In this document: in pieces, positions 42,843-53,506 of the stretch
How the letters are laid out: every line of letters begins with the position of its first letter
Position numbering within the stretch: position 1 is the stretch's first letter
Assembly: GCA_965240325.2 (NCBI GenBank)
Contig: OZ251234.1
Coordinates: forward strand, 1,426,001 to 1,490,000
From: Rebecca billardiae RCC1528
Lineage: Eukaryota; Haptophyta
DNA: 64,000 nt
Direction: 5' to 3'
Position numbers and translations under genes: made by a program
The notes under the pieces: model-generated
The model's input: the letters and a program-made list of their open reading frames with translations, nothing else
The model's database searches: none
What the model was told of the DNA's origin: nothing

Positions 42843-44978
42843 ATGAGAGCCATGGCTGTGCGCGCGACCTGGCTTTGCGCCCTCGCCGTCGCGGCCTGCG
42901 ACGGCGCGAGCGCCTCGCGTCTCGTCTCGTCGCGCGTGCCCATCGCGCGGGCCGCGCCTGCTCGCCGCAGCGCCGTCCGCGCGTGCGACGCTCCGGGCCC
43001 GCACGACGCGATCGCGCACGCGGGCGGCGACCTCAACCTGCTCGCGACGCTTCTCACGGACGCGATCGAGTGCGAGGACTTCGTCACCGCCGCGGCGGTG
43101 CGCGACGAGATCCGGCGGTGCGCGGGGAAGGGCGACGACGCGTCCACGCTGCAGGGCTGGTCCGCGCTCGGCGCGCCCGAGTGGCTCGCCGCGCGCGCCG
43201 AGCGCCTGGGCTTCCACGTGCCGACGCCGGTGCAGCGCCAGGCCTTCCAGGCGCTCGGCGGCACGGACGCGGTGATCCGCTCGCAGACGGGCTCGGGGAA
43301 GACGCTCGCGTACCTCATGCCCATGCTCGCCGCCCTCTCCGACGGGCTGCTCGAGGAGGACGTCGCCAACTACCTGCGCACGCACCTCGAGCGCAGCGGG
43401 CTCCCCTCGCCCGGCCGCGCCGAGAGCGCGCGCGCGCTCGGCGACCGCGAGCGCGCGACGGGCGCGCCGCTCGCGGTGATCGTCGTGGCGACGCGCGAGC
43501 TGGGCGTGCAGGTCGCGCTCCTCGCGTACCAGCTCTGCGGCGGCAACCGCAACCCGCAGCTCCAGCCGTACGCCCACCCGAAGCGCTTCGAGCCGGGCGC
43601 GCGCACCAACATGTTCAAGTACTCCGGGCCGCGGCACGTGCGCATCGCAGGCTGCTGGGATGACGAGAGCCTGAACGCGTCGATGCCGGTGGCGGACTAC
43701 GGGCTGGACGCGCTCAAGGACGCGCACGTCGTCGTCGGCACGCCCGCGTGCCTCGCCGCCGTCGCGCGCCGCGGGCACGTCGCGCTCTCGAACGCGCGCT
43801 TTGTGGTCGTGGACGAGGCGGACGCGTGCATGCGCGTGCCGCGCGCGGCCGCCGGGCTCGCCGCCGAGCTGCCCGCCGCGCCGGCGGCCGCGCCGCCGAG
43901 CGCGGAGGGCGTGGCGCTGGACGACATCTTCGGCGCGCACGCGCCGCTGCCGCCGCGCTCCCTCGGCTACGACTGGGAGCGGCTGCCGCAGCGCCGCGTG
44001 CTCGTCGGCGCCTCGATCGACTCGGCGCAGGTCGAGCGCGCGGCCGCGCAGGGCTGGCTGGGCCCTTCGCCAGCGCTCGTCGTGGAGGGCGGCGAGGTCG
44101 CGCCGTCGGCGCGCACGTTCCCGAGCGCGCAGACGGTGCCGTCGCACCTGCGCCACGCGTACGTCGAGGTCGAGCCGGAGAAGGCGCTCGGCGCGCTCGT
44201 CCGGCTCGTGCGCAAGGCCCTGCTCGACTACGAGGGGCAGACCGAGGGGCAGACTGGCGCACGCGAGGCAGCGGCGGCGAGCGGCGGCGGCGGCCGCGCG
44301 CTGCAGCGGCCGCGCATGATCGTCTTCTGCCGCGACGGCGAGACGGCGGTGCGCATCGCCGCGCCGCTGCAGTCGACGCTCTGGTCCGGCCTCGGCGGCG
44401 ACATCGACGCCGGCCTCTGCGGCCTCTCCGTGCTGCTGCCCTCCGCGGAGGACGCCGTGTCCGCGGGGCGCGACAACTCGACGGTGCACGTGCAGGAGTC
44501 GTCGCTGCGCATCCTCGAGATGTTCTCGGTGGGCCAGACGAACCTCCTCGTCACGACGGTGGGCGCGACGCGCGGGCTGGACTTTGCGAACGTGACGCAC
44601 GTCTTCAACCTCGGCGTCGTCGGGCAGGAGGCCGACTACGTCCACCGCGCCGGCCGCGCCGGCCGCATCGGCCACCGCACGCGTGGGGTCGTCACGTCCG
44701 TCGTCGACGCGCGCGGCGCCGCAGAGCTGGTCGCGCTCGGCGACGCCCTCGGCTTCACGCCGGAGCGGGAGGAGGTGCCGCTGGGCGAGGAGTACGTCGG
44801 CGTGAGCGAAGGGCAGGGCGGCACGGACGAGCAGGTGCGCTACCTCGAGGACCTGCTCCAACTGTACAGCGGCGTCGATGCGGCCGACAGCCTGGCTGCG
44901 GCCGAGGTCGCGCGCGACGACCGCGACGCCGACGCATCGGGGCCGGCCGCCGATGATGGCGGTGAGCAGGATCACTAA
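42843..44978 (+). CDS. DEAD-box RNA helicase with N-terminal UVR-like motif, probably plastid-targeted
   Basis: 711 aa from the first ATG (42843; a second at 42852). The leader MAVRATWLCALAVAACDGASA reads as a signal peptide followed by a basic Ala/Arg-rich stretch, the bipartite pattern of secondary-plastid import. Residues about 64-95 (LATLLTDAIECEDFVTAAAV with RDEIRR) match a UVR motif. The helicase core has the Q-motif region, motif I SQTGSGKT (147-154), Ia-like ATRELG, VVGTPACL, motif II VDEAD (323-327), a degenerate motif III (GAS instead of SAT), TTVGATRGLDFANVTHV (motif V) and HRAGRAGRIG (motif VI, near 601). Head to head with the P4H gene (172 bp). Confidence 0.85.
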   Translation: MRAMAVRATWLCALAVAACDGASASRLVSSRVPIARAAPARRSAVRACDAPGPHDAIAHAGGDLNLLATLLTDAIECEDFVTAAAVRDEIRRCAGKGDDASTLQGWSALGAPEWLAARAERLGFHVPTPVQRQAFQALGGTDAVIRSQTGSGKTLAYLMPMLAALSDGLLEEDVANYLRTHLERSGLPSPGRAESARALGDRERATGAPLAVIVVATRELGVQVALLAYQLCGGNRNPQLQPYAHPKRFEPGARTNMFKYSGPRHVRIAGCWDDESLNASMPVADYGLDALKDAHVVVGTPACLAAVARRGHVALSNARFVVVDEADACMRVPRAAAGLAAELPAAPAAAPPSAEGVALDDIFGAHAPLPPRSLGYDWERLPQRRVLVGASIDSAQVERAAAQGWLGPSPALVVEGGEVAPSARTFPSAQTVPSHLRHAYVEVEPEKALGALVRLVRKALLDYEGQTEGQTGAREAAAASGGGGRALQRPRMIVFCRDGETAVRIAAPLQSTLWSGLGGDIDAGLCGLSVLLPSAEDAVSAGRDNSTVHVQESSLRILEMFSVGQTNLLVTTVGATRGLDFANVTHVFNLGVVGQEADYVHRAGRAGRIGHRTRGVVTSVVDARGAAELVALGDALGFTPEREEVPLGEEYVGVSEGQGGTDEQVRYLEDLLQLYSGVDAADSLAAAEVARDDRDADASGPAADDGGEQDH

Positions 44979-45710
44979 CTGGCGGTGTGATCGCTCTGGT
45001 CCGGGGGTGTCTCGCGTCATGCGGGCCGCCGCCATGGGCGCGCGAGGGATGCATCTGTCAGTGCATAATGCGTGACCCCTGACTTCCGCGAAGGTTACAG
45101 CATGCGCGTTGCACGCGATTGACAATGACACCGTATATACTGCGTAGTCGTAGACTGACACTGAATCATCACACTTACTGGCTTAGATCTCAAAGTAATT
45201 CTGCTGATGACGCGAGATTCATTCAGAATCATCCTCGTTACCAGATCATCATCAAGCCGTCGAGATCACTATCACGCGAGCTCGGGCGCGCCGCTCGCCT
45301 TAGGCCTCGTCGAAGCGCACGTCGATACGCTCGTAGTGCACATGCGCTACGTGGCCCTGAGCGTCACCGACGCGTTCAAGGTCGAGCTGCTCGCGGCCGC
45401 CTACTTCAACCTGAACGCAGCGGTGCAGACCAGTCGCGCGGCCTTGAACACATCCCAAACGACGAACGTCGGCCGCCAGTCGTCGGCCGGGAGATGCTGA
45501 GTCCGGCGAGGGCAATACGCCCGGATCAGTGCCCTGGGATCGGGGATTCGGGGCGCATTTCGCCACAATCATCAATCATTCGCCGAAGCGCGCCCAGCTT
45601 TATTATTCGGCGAATCGCTTGTGCATGTCCAGCATCCCTGGGCTCCCAAGGGGGGAGTCGCGGCCAGCGCGCGACGCCGCACGTCTGCGTCATTTGGGAC
45701 ACGTCCTTTC
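44979..45710. other. Intergenic, no gene supported
   Basis: GC content is lower near 45120-45260. 45270-45500 is again GC-rich with open frames in both directions (for example leftward 45575-45300) that lack motifs and may be a gene remnant. Contains the promoter side of the gene at 45711. Confidence 0.4.
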
Positions 45711-46976
45711 ATGGAGTGCTACCCCCTCCCGATGCTCTTGGTAGTGATCCTCCTGCTTGGCCTGCAGGCAAGCAGAACGTTGCTACCGGCCCACTTTGAA
45801 CGCAAACGGCACGACGCCATCCAGGCGGGTGGCGTCGCGCCGAGAGGACACTTGCCGGCGACCATGCAGTGGGACCCTACCGAGCTGAGCGACAATTGGT
45901 GGCTTCCAGTGCTGCCACCGCGAGGTTTGTCCTCTGCACGCACCTGTGCAGCACTCCCCGCCGATGCACCCGTCATCTTCCTCATCCCCCCATACACCGG
46001 TCAAACCAACAATCGCTTGATTGAAAGGACGCATGCCCTCGCAACGCTCGTCGGCCTCCAAACCCCTTCGGCTCTGGTGGTGAGCAGACGGCAGATGATC
46101 ACGTTCGCATCGCACTTTGACATGGACAAGGCTGTTCGCAGCTGGGCATGTCAGATCACGCCGGAGGAGGTAGGCAACAGAAGTGGGCCAACGTATGCTG
46201 CTGCAGGCAAGAGTTTCTTCTACTCGGGCTGGGGTCAGCCGACGTTCTGGCAGTTCCACGGCACCGTGTTGGCGCAGATGCTACTCAGACCTGTGCAGGT
46301 GCTCCGAGATGTGGTTGAGCAATTCAGGAGCAGGCATGGGCTGGACGAGACTGGCTATGTGTCCATCCACCTCCGCTGGCTCAAGGGCGCCAACATGACA
46401 TGCCTGGGGCACCAGAGGAGGATCTTTGCAGGGCTTGTGGACATCAAGCTACCATCTGGACGTGGGACCGAAGCTACAGATATCTGCAACATGACTGCAG
46501 AGTATGTGGGCGCGTGGCTCGAGGTGTTTGGTGTGAACGCAAACAACGTCCCACTGGTGGTGGCCAGCGACAAAGAGGAGACACATAGACTTGAGGTGCT
46601 CAGAGCTGCCTTCCCCAGGGTCATCCTTGCTTCGGAGGCATACAGCCCTCTAGCAGCGGGCAGTCATCCTGCTGGCTCGGCAGCCCACAACAGCGGCATC
46701 CATGGATCCAACCCTTCTGCACTGCTCAAGCCGAAAGCCCAGGTGTTGGTGGACATGCTACTGATGCTCAACGGCACTTACTTTCTTGGCAACCCAGCTT
46801 CAACCATGGCTGTCAACATCGCAGCAGCTCGCGAGCAGCTCTTGTGGCAACGGCCTTCAGCTGAGCAGCTTCCACCACTGCACAACATTGTACCCCGTCT
46901 AACTACGTCGCCTGCCGGGGCCAAGGATCTTGCTCTCAGCCCATACTCATTACCGCGCGGACCAGCGGCGGACTAG
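45711..46976 (+). CDS. O-fucosyltransferase-like Golgi protein
   Basis: 421 aa, intronless. The ATG at 45711 is followed by a signal anchor (MLLVVILLLGLQASRTLL). YVSIHLRWLKGANMTCLG corresponds to the GDP-fucose-binding H-x-R motif of the O-FucT superfamily. PLVVASDKEETHRLEVL and LVDMLLMLNGTYFLGNPAST fit the two C-terminal motifs (xxASD and the D-x-x-N/S-T region). Several Asn-glycosylation sequons are present. Codon use is visibly less GC-biased than that of the neighbours, which may mean recent acquisition or weak expression. Confidence 0.7.
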   Translation: MECYPLPMLLVVILLLGLQASRTLLPAHFERKRHDAIQAGGVAPRGHLPATMQWDPTELSDNWWLPVLPPRGLSSARTCAALPADAPVIFLIPPYTGQTNNRLIERTHALATLVGLQTPSALVVSRRQMITFASHFDMDKAVRSWACQITPEEVGNRSGPTYAAAGKSFFYSGWGQPTFWQFHGTVLAQMLLRPVQVLRDVVEQFRSRHGLDETGYVSIHLRWLKGANMTCLGHQRRIFAGLVDIKLPSGRGTEATDICNMTAEYVGAWLEVFGVNANNVPLVVASDKEETHRLEVLRAAFPRVILASEAYSPLAAGSHPAGSAAHNSGIHGSNPSALLKPKAQVLVDMLLMLNGTYFLGNPASTMAVNIAAAREQLLWQRPSAEQLPPLHNIVPRLTTSPAGAKDLALSPYSLPRGPAAD

Positions 46977-47498
46977 GCACGCAGCTGGCGGCAGCACTCC
47001 AGGCGGCGTCCATGCAGGCGGCCTCACTCCTCGGCCGCTCCAGGCCGGGCAGTAGCACTGCTGCACTGTCAGCAGTGATGATGTTTGCAGCAGCACGACT
47101 ATCGGCTCATTAGGCCATATATAATGCGCTGCACTAATCGCAACATTATATTGTAGTAGCTTCGCATTATCATTAACAATGATTAATAATATTATATTAT
47201 AGTTGTACATAATATTAATAGCTATAGGGATTGCTCATCCGACTCTCGCTTGTAGTCTGATGGCGCCTACTGATAATACGTGGCCCGCGATGAGGATTGC
47301 TCCAGCAGCAGGCAACATATTCTGAGGCAGCGACTAGGCGGTGATGATGCGTGTGCACGACAATGTGAGTCGACAACCGCCGGTGAAACGCGGGACGAGA
47401 GGTCTCAGGTGGCGGGCGCGCCTGCTGATCGAGGACCGGGTGGACGTGCACGCAACGAGAGCTGCTGCGCCATGGGCGGCATCTTGAACTGAGTGCGC
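46977..47498. other. Intergenic between convergent genes, AT-rich centre
   Basis: 47110-47230 is AT-rich (ATTATATTATAG-type words). No coding region. Holds the 3' ends of the O-FucT-like gene (+) and the CAF-1 p60 gene (-). Confidence 0.5.
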
Positions 47499-49360
47499 TC
47501 AGATGGCGACCGGCACGATGCGGCGCTTCTTGGTCGGCGCCGCGGCCGCGGGCGGTGCGGCCGCCATCGCCGTCGTGCGCTGCGCCGGTTTCGCGTTTGC
47601 GCCATCGGCGGCAGGCGCCTCGTGCGCCGGCGGGTGCTCGGCCGGCCCCACGGGCGCGGGCGGGGGCGGCGCAGCGACCATCGTCTTGGGCATCGCGACC
47701 GGCGGCTCGGCCGCGGCCGCGGGAGCCGCGACTGCCGGCGGCTCGGCCTCGCGCCGCCCTGCCTCCAAGCGCGCGGCCGCGGCCGGCGCGCGCTCCGCCG
47801 CCTCGCGCGGCGGAGCGGGCCGCATCGAGGGCGGCAGCTCGGCGTCGGGCAGCGGCTCGCCGAGCTCGCCGCGTGTGAGGCGGATGATCGTGGCGTACCC
47901 GTCCTGCGAGGTCGCGACGAGCACCCGCCCGTCCTTGGACCACGCCGCGTCGGTGAGCGGCGCGTAGTGGCTCCCCTGCACAACGCACAGGGGCGCGCGC
48001 AGCTCGCTGTCGTAGAGGATGATCGAGTCGAGGCTGAGCACCGCCCACACGACGCGGTACGGGAGCGGCAGCCATGGCGTGGGGGCGGGCGCGGAGGCGG
48101 GCGCGGGCGTGCCGCCGTCGCCCTCCGCCGCCGCCGCCGCCGAGCGCAGCTTGAACAGCCGCGGGCAGCAGCGCACGGCGATGATCGGCTTGGCCGCACC
48201 AGGCAGGTGTGCGCACGGCGCGTCGAGCGCGCCGCGCGCGTACACGTACGCTGTGTGCTTGCGCGCGCGCGCGGCGTCGGCCTTGGCGTCGGCGCGCGGC
48301 GCCTTGGGCGCGGCGTCCGGCTCGTCGTACTGCCCGCACGGCACGACGACGAAGCTGCCGTCCGGCGACCAGTCCGGGCGGCGGCAGAAAGTGGGCACCG
48401 AGTCGTGCGCAAACAGGTGCGCGCTGCCGGCGGGCGGCGGCGGCGGCTTGGGCGGCCCGGCGGCGGCGGATGGCTCGGCGGGCTCGGGGGCGAGGACGCG
48501 CTTGCCCATCACCGCGGAGCACACCCACTCGCGCCCGCGCGCCGCCGCGCCGCCCTTGCTCCCCTTCTTGGACTTGGCCCCGCCCTGGACGTACAGTCGA
48601 CACGTTCGGTCGCTGGAGACGGTGAGGAGCGCGCCGCCCGCCGGCTCCCACGCGACGCCCTGCACGTAGTGGGTGTGCTCGGTGAGCGCGCGCAGCTCCT
48701 TCGCCTGCTCCGCGTCCCACACGATCACGCGGTTGTCCACCGAGCCCGACGCCAGACCCCTCCCGTCGGGCGTCCACGCCAGGTCGCACACGTCCATCAG
48801 GTGCCCGCGCAGCATGCGGTGCACGCCCCACGACGCGTCGTCGGAGCCGTGCTTGCGGCGCCAGATGATGATCATGCGGTCGTCACTGCCGGATGCAAGG
48901 TGCTCGCCTGGGCGCGAGCGCGCGCGCGCGCACGCAGCGCGCAAGTCACGCGTGTGTATGGCGCGCGCCGCTTCACGCACGCGAGCGCTTGGCGCGCACC
49001 ACTCGGCGAGTAGCGCACGACGTTCACAGGGCCTGCGTGGTGCGCGAGGCTCTGAACGTGGACGATGCCGCCACTCTCCTGCTGCGCTCCGTCATCCATC
49101 GCGCACTCCTCGAGGCGGATGCGCCAGAGCTGTCGTCGGGCGCGCGCGCGCGCGCGAGCGTGCACACGGTCAGCAATCCAGGCGCTGGGCGCACGCCAGC
49201 GGCTCGAGCGCGCGGGGAGGCGGGACGCGCAGCGGCGCACCCGAATCTCGTGGTCCGAGCCCCCCGTCGCGAGCAGACCCGACGGCCCAAAGTCCACCGA
49301 CATGATCGCGCTCCGCTCATCGTGCCACGCGACCTGGGGCACGCTCACGAGCGCCGACAT
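47499..49360 (-). CDS. CHAF1B: Chromatin assembly factor 1 subunit B (p60/FAS2), WD40 protein
   Basis: Exons (leftward) are 49360..49241, 49129..49000 and 48907..47499, 552 aa. CAF-1 deposits H3-H4 on newly replicated DNA. WD40 repeats appear in order: AIMSVDFGPSGLLATGGSDH joined by intron 1 to LWRIRLEE; VNVVRYSPSG joined by intron 2 to EHLASGSDDRMIIIW; DVCDLAWTPDGRGLASGSVD; VQGVAWEPAGGALLTVSSD. The p60-specific blocks LFAHDSVPTFCRRPDWSPDG, AVRCCPRLFKLR, YRVVWAVLSLDSIILYDS and APLTDAAWSKDGRVLVATSQ follow. The C-terminal 170 residues are Ala/Pro-rich and end TKKRRIVPVAI, a plausible nuclear signal. Both introns use GTGCG donors. Confidence 0.92.
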
Positions 49361-49917
49361 GGCGGGTGGCGCCGAGGATGACCGTTGGTCAAAAAGTATG
49401 CGTACGATATCGATCGGCACAGGCGTGCTGCGCACAGCGCCGATCGATTTGGAGATTTGAGGTTGGGCGCCGCTCGCCGAGGCCGGCGGCGGCGGCGGCG
49501 CCCTCTCGACGGAAATTCACAATTGGTCGCGCCCGCGAATTGATGCAAGAGCCCGACCGAGCCACAGAGCCAGAGGGACGCGAGCAAGGATAGACAGGCC
49601 AGCTATCTGACGGACGCCACTGACTGAATTGATGCCATTGAGAGGGTCACCGTCACGATGACCCTGGCGGTGAGAGGCTGAGAGTGAGGCCGGCACGCAT
49701 GCGCGCCCATGCTTCCACTTCGAGCTGCACTCTGTCTGCAGTGCCGCCAGGACCAGCCTGTGACATGATGACAGTCCAACGGCGGGCCGCTGAAACGTGA
49801 AAGTGAAGCGCTTGAATTCGGCGCTCACGGGTCGAGTCGCGAGCGCACCTCGGCGCATGGGATGGGTGCCAACGCGCGCGCCCCGGCTGGGCAGCCGGTC
49901 TGCCGACGACGCCGTGA
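49361..49917. other. Intergenic between two leftward genes
   Basis: Promoter side of CAF-1 p60 and 3' side of the GT77-like gene. Open frames on both strands lack motifs. A GGCGGCGGCGGCGGCG run lies at about 49483-49500. Confidence 0.45.
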
Positions 49918-51960
49918 TCACAGCGCGGCGCGCGCGGGTGTGGCCGCGTCGACGGCGGAGTTGATGAGGCCGTGCGCGCGCGCACACAGCACGGCCGCGG
50001 AGCTCACCGGGAGCCCGGGGCGGGTGGGGCGTCGGGGGTGCGGGAGGTTGTTGTGCACGTCGGCGAGGATGCTGAGAGGCGCGCCCTCGCCGTCGAGCAC
50101 GACGATGCTCGCGCGCTGCTGCGCCGCCCCGAGCCGCGCCACGACGCGCTCGGCCAGCCCGAGCGGCTGGACGCGCAGCGGCGCGAGCGCGGCGCCCCGC
50201 GTGCGCCGCTCGGCCGCCTGCTCCATGATCACGTCGCGCAGCCGGACTCGGGTCTCGGCGGGGCGCGGTCCGGGGCGTGCGGCGAGCATCGTGCGTAGCC
50301 GCTCGAGCTCGAAGCGCGAGAGCACCACCTCGTGGCACCCCGCGGCGCCGAGATACGGGCACTGCCCCGCCGGGCTCGGCAGGCGCGAGCTGTCGCCCGG
50401 AACGCGCTCGGTCTTGCACGCGGAGCCGGGCAGCACGATTCGCCTGTTGTCCGCCTTGATGAAGCGCGGCTGCGCGTAGCAGGGGAGCGGCGGCACCGCC
50501 GGCCGCCGGCCCGCGAGGGTGGCGAGGTGCACGAGCGGGCCGACCAGCGCGCCCTCCACGAAGCTGCCGTTGCGCGCGGTGTGCAGCGCGCTCAGGTCGA
50601 AGTTGGCCAGTGTGAGGGCGAGGGTGCGCGCCGAGATGCGCGCGTGGCCGAGCGCGCCCGCGGCGCCGTCGGCGCGCACGTCCCACGAGCCTATCGTCTG
50701 CATCACCACCGGGCGCAGGTGCTTGACGGAGGACATCGCCGCGAGGTGCACCATCACGGCGACCACGGGCGGGCGCGGCGCCCCGCCCGCCGGCGCGCCC
50801 GCGCCCGCGCGGTGCGCGCGCGCGCCCGCGCGCAGCGCGCAGGACGGCGCCTGGCACACGTTCACCAGCTGGTTGTACGAAGGCAGGTGGGCGAAGAGGT
50901 TGGGCGGCGCGATGAGGAGCCATCCCGGCCGCGCGGCGCGGTCCGTGCCCAGCGGCCGGATCTGGATCTCGCGGCCCAGCCGGCTGAACATCCGCGTCCC
51001 GTCGCAGCCGTTGGACGGGCCGAAGACGGGCGGGCTCGCGCGCACGGCGCTCAGATCGAACGCGACAGGCTTCCACTTGGCCTGCAGTGCCGCGAGCTCC
51101 TTGTTGTACTCGCCCGCCATCGCGGCGCGGTCGGCCGCGGTCTGCCCGCTGTTCGACTTGGCGTACAGCCGCTTCACCGACGCGCCCCACTGCCGCGTGC
51201 CCAGCGCGGCCGAGGCGATGATGTCGTTGAGCGCCATCTGCTCGTTCTCGACCTTGTGCACGACGCGTGACGCGGACGGCACAATCTCTCGCACGGCGGC
51301 GAGCACGTGCGCGGGGGCCGCGGTGAAGGCCTGCAGCGTGCGGAAGAGCTCGTGCACGATCCAGCCCGCGGCCGTGCCGTTCCGCGCGCGCCGCACGTAC
51401 AGCACGCCCGCGTTCGCGAACGGCACGTCCTTCTGCACGATCACGTCGTACTTCAGCAGCGGCTCGGCGCTGAAGAAGGTGAACGGGTTGGCGAGCCAGA
51501 CGGTGTCCGTGTCGGTCTGGAGCACGCCGAGGCCCTCGTCCACGGCGAGGCGGTACACGATGTACTTGCGCGCGGTGAACATCGCCGAGCGGAAGTTGCG
51601 CGGGTGCCACGTGCCGCTCACGTGCGCGGGCTTCCACGACGTCGTCGCGCACGCGCCGTCCGGGACGACCGCGTAGAACTGAGCGCACACGGCGGGCGAC
51701 GTGCCGTGCACCAGCGTGAACTCGACGCCCAACGCGCGCAGCTGGAGCGTCGTGTGCACCGCGTCCGTCAGCCCGTGCTCGTTCGTCGTCAGGAGCACGA
51801 CCTCGCGCTCCACAGCCCACGCCAGCAGCGCGCGCCACACCTCGGGCTGCTCGAGGTCGCCGCCGCCAAAGAGCGGGCGGGCGCGCGCGCACGGCAGCAG
51901 GGCCGCGCCGAGCGCGGCGAGCAGCCCGAGGGCGCCTAACCTGCGCGGCGGTGATGCCAT
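49918..51960 (-). CDS. Large secreted GT77-like nucleotide-diphospho-sugar transferase
   Basis: 680 aa, no intron. The start at 51960 opens a signal peptide (LGALGLLAALGAALLPCARA). The N-terminal 300 residues form a GT-A domain: VVLLTTNEHGLTDAVHTTLQ, then SAMFTARKYIVYRLAVDEG, the DxD block LGVLQTDTDTVWLANPFTFF, FANAGVLYVRRA and VENEQMALNDII. This is the arrangement of plant RRA/XGD-like arabinosyl/xylosyl transferases. A long C-terminal extension (about 370 residues) with several Cys residues has no recognised domain. It is a distant paralogue of the enzyme at 8132. Head to head with the esterase at 52160 (199 bp). Confidence 0.75.
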   Translation of the reverse strand: MASPPRRLGALGLLAALGAALLPCARARPLFGGGDLEQPEVWRALLAWAVEREVVLLTTNEHGLTDAVHTTLQLRALGVEFTLVHGTSPAVCAQFYAVVPDGACATTSWKPAHVSGTWHPRNFRSAMFTARKYIVYRLAVDEGLGVLQTDTDTVWLANPFTFFSAEPLLKYDVIVQKDVPFANAGVLYVRRARNGTAAGWIVHELFRTLQAFTAAPAHVLAAVREIVPSASRVVHKVENEQMALNDIIASAALGTRQWGASVKRLYAKSNSGQTAADRAAMAGEYNKELAALQAKWKPVAFDLSAVRASPPVFGPSNGCDGTRMFSRLGREIQIRPLGTDRAARPGWLLIAPPNLFAHLPSYNQLVNVCQAPSCALRAGARAHRAGAGAPAGGAPRPPVVAVMVHLAAMSSVKHLRPVVMQTIGSWDVRADGAAGALGHARISARTLALTLANFDLSALHTARNGSFVEGALVGPLVHLATLAGRRPAVPPLPCYAQPRFIKADNRRIVLPGSACKTERVPGDSSRLPSPAGQCPYLGAAGCHEVVLSRFELERLRTMLAARPGPRPAETRVRLRDVIMEQAAERRTRGAALAPLRVQPLGLAERVVARLGAAQQRASIVVLDGEGAPLSILADVHNNLPHPRRPTRPGLPVSSAAVLCARAHGLINSAVDAATPARAAL

Positions 51961-52159
51961 CGGCTCGGGACCGCCCGTCCCCTGCCGGCGCGCGTATGCG
52001 CCTTGGAACCGATGCTTTTGTTCAGCCCTCCGTGCGACCGCCGCCATGCGGATCCACAGGGCGCGCTCGGCCCGCGGCCCGACGTCCGCCCCGGCTGGCG
52101 GAGGCGGCGGTAGCCGGTCGTGACGCCTCCTCCCGCGCCGCACCGTCTTGCCCTCCAGG

Positions 52160-53224
52160 ATGACACGGCCGCTCCGTCGCGAGACCGAGCTCACCGCGAT
52201 GCCAGGCAGTGGGAGCACCTCCAGTGACGAGGCGGAGTCCGCCATGGAGTTCTCCGTGGCCGCTCGGCGCCGCGAGCGCGCGCGGCGGCGCACGGGCAAG
52301 TGTTGCGTCTGCACGGGCGTCAGCATCGTCATCGTCATCATCGTTGGCATGATCCTGGACGCGAACGAGCCGGACACCGTCGATTGCGCGAGCCTGCCCA
52401 ACACCCTCACGCATAACGGCGTGCAGCGCTGCTGGCTACAGTACGTGCCGCCGTCAAGCGCCAACCGGCCGCGTCCGCTGCTGCTCGACCTTCACGGCTA
52501 CACGGCGACGGCGGGGGCGCAGCGGGCCCACGACGGATGGGCGCAGCTCGCCGAGTCGGAGAAGCTGATCGTAGCGTGGCCGAACGGCCTCCACCGCTCG
52601 TGGAACGCCGGCGGCCTGTGCTGCGGCATCGCGGCGCGCCACGGCGTCGACGACGTCGGCTTCCTGCGTGCGCTGGTGGCGCGGCTGCGCGCGCTGCACA
52701 ACGTCGACTCCGAGCGCATCTACGTGACCGGGCACTCGAACGGGTGCATGATGGCGCAGCGCTTCGCGCGCGAGGCCAGCGAGACCGTCGCCGCCGTCGG
52801 CTGCATGTCAGGCTACTTGCACGCGCACGCGCCCGCAGCCAGCGCGCCGCGGCTGCGCATGCCCGCCCTCGAGGTGCACTGCGCCAACGACCGCCAAGTG
52901 AAGTACGACCCGGGGGCGCACGAGAACCTCGAGCGCTGGGCGGCGTGGAACGGGTGTGCCGGGCAGGCGGAGGTGGTGTGGCGCAACGCTTCGAGCACGC
53001 TCGAGGCGCACACCGCGTGCGACGGCGGCAGCGAGGCGCGGCTGCTCACGCTGCGCGGCTGCGGCCACTGGCCGTACCAGCCGACACGGCGCCACGAGCC
53101 TTCGGATGCGCGTCTGGCGGAGGATGCGGTGCGGATCGCGTGGGACTTCATGCGCCGGTTCAGGCGCCGCGCGCCGCAGGACGCAGGGTCGGCGCGCCGA
53201 CGGCGAACAGCGTCGGCGCGATGA
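52160..53224 (+). CDS. Membrane-anchored alpha/beta hydrolase, PHB depolymerase/feruloyl esterase-like
   Basis: 354 aa from the ATG at 52160. A basic cytoplasmic tip (RRRERARRRTGK) precedes an anchor (VSIVIVIIVGMIL). The catalytic domain has PLLLDLHGYTATAGAQRAHD (oxyanion region), LIVAWPNGLHRSWNAGGLC, the nucleophile elbow GHSNGCMMAQRFA, EVHCANDRQVKY (likely Asp) and GCGHWPYQP (likely His). This is the order of the LpqC/polyhydroxybutyrate-depolymerase and feruloyl-esterase families, which are secreted. The natural ester substrate is unknown. Confidence 0.8.
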   Translation: MTRPLRRETELTAMPGSGSTSSDEAESAMEFSVAARRRERARRRTGKCCVCTGVSIVIVIIVGMILDANEPDTVDCASLPNTLTHNGVQRCWLQYVPPSSANRPRPLLLDLHGYTATAGAQRAHDGWAQLAESEKLIVAWPNGLHRSWNAGGLCCGIAARHGVDDVGFLRALVARLRALHNVDSERIYVTGHSNGCMMAQRFAREASETVAAVGCMSGYLHAHAPAASAPRLRMPALEVHCANDRQVKYDPGAHENLERWAAWNGCAGQAEVVWRNASSTLEAHTACDGGSEARLLTLRGCGHWPYQPTRRHEPSDARLAEDAVRIAWDFMRRFRRRAPQDAGSARRRRTASAR

Positions 53225-53506
53225 CCCCGGCGATTCTGACACTCACACCGGCGACTCAGCAGTGCCAGGCGCAGGTGGCCACCCTGGCCCTGCTCGCCGG
53301 CACGCAGCGGGAGCGCTGCACTCGCACAGGCGGTCGTGATTTTCTGGCCGCTGAAAATCGGAATGGAAAATCCTGACGTACGTTACACCTGATGAAAAAG
53401 ACCGGCGCGGCCGCCATCCCATATTTTCTGTTTCGCGGCCAGTCGCCGCGCCGCACGTCGTGGCCGTCAACCCGACAGACGCGCGGCCTCGCACGGCGCC
53501 CTCGCG

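Noticed and set aside
42792-45161. Leftward 789-codon frame over the DEAD-box gene
   Set aside because: Shadow frame; the opposite strand carries a full set of helicase motifs.
45270-45500. Possible ubiquitin-conjugating-enzyme remnant (a leftward reading contains DDWRPTFVVWDVF)
   Set aside because: Only one short block resembles E2 enzymes, stops follow at once and no catalytic Cys region is present; too weak to report as a pseudogene.
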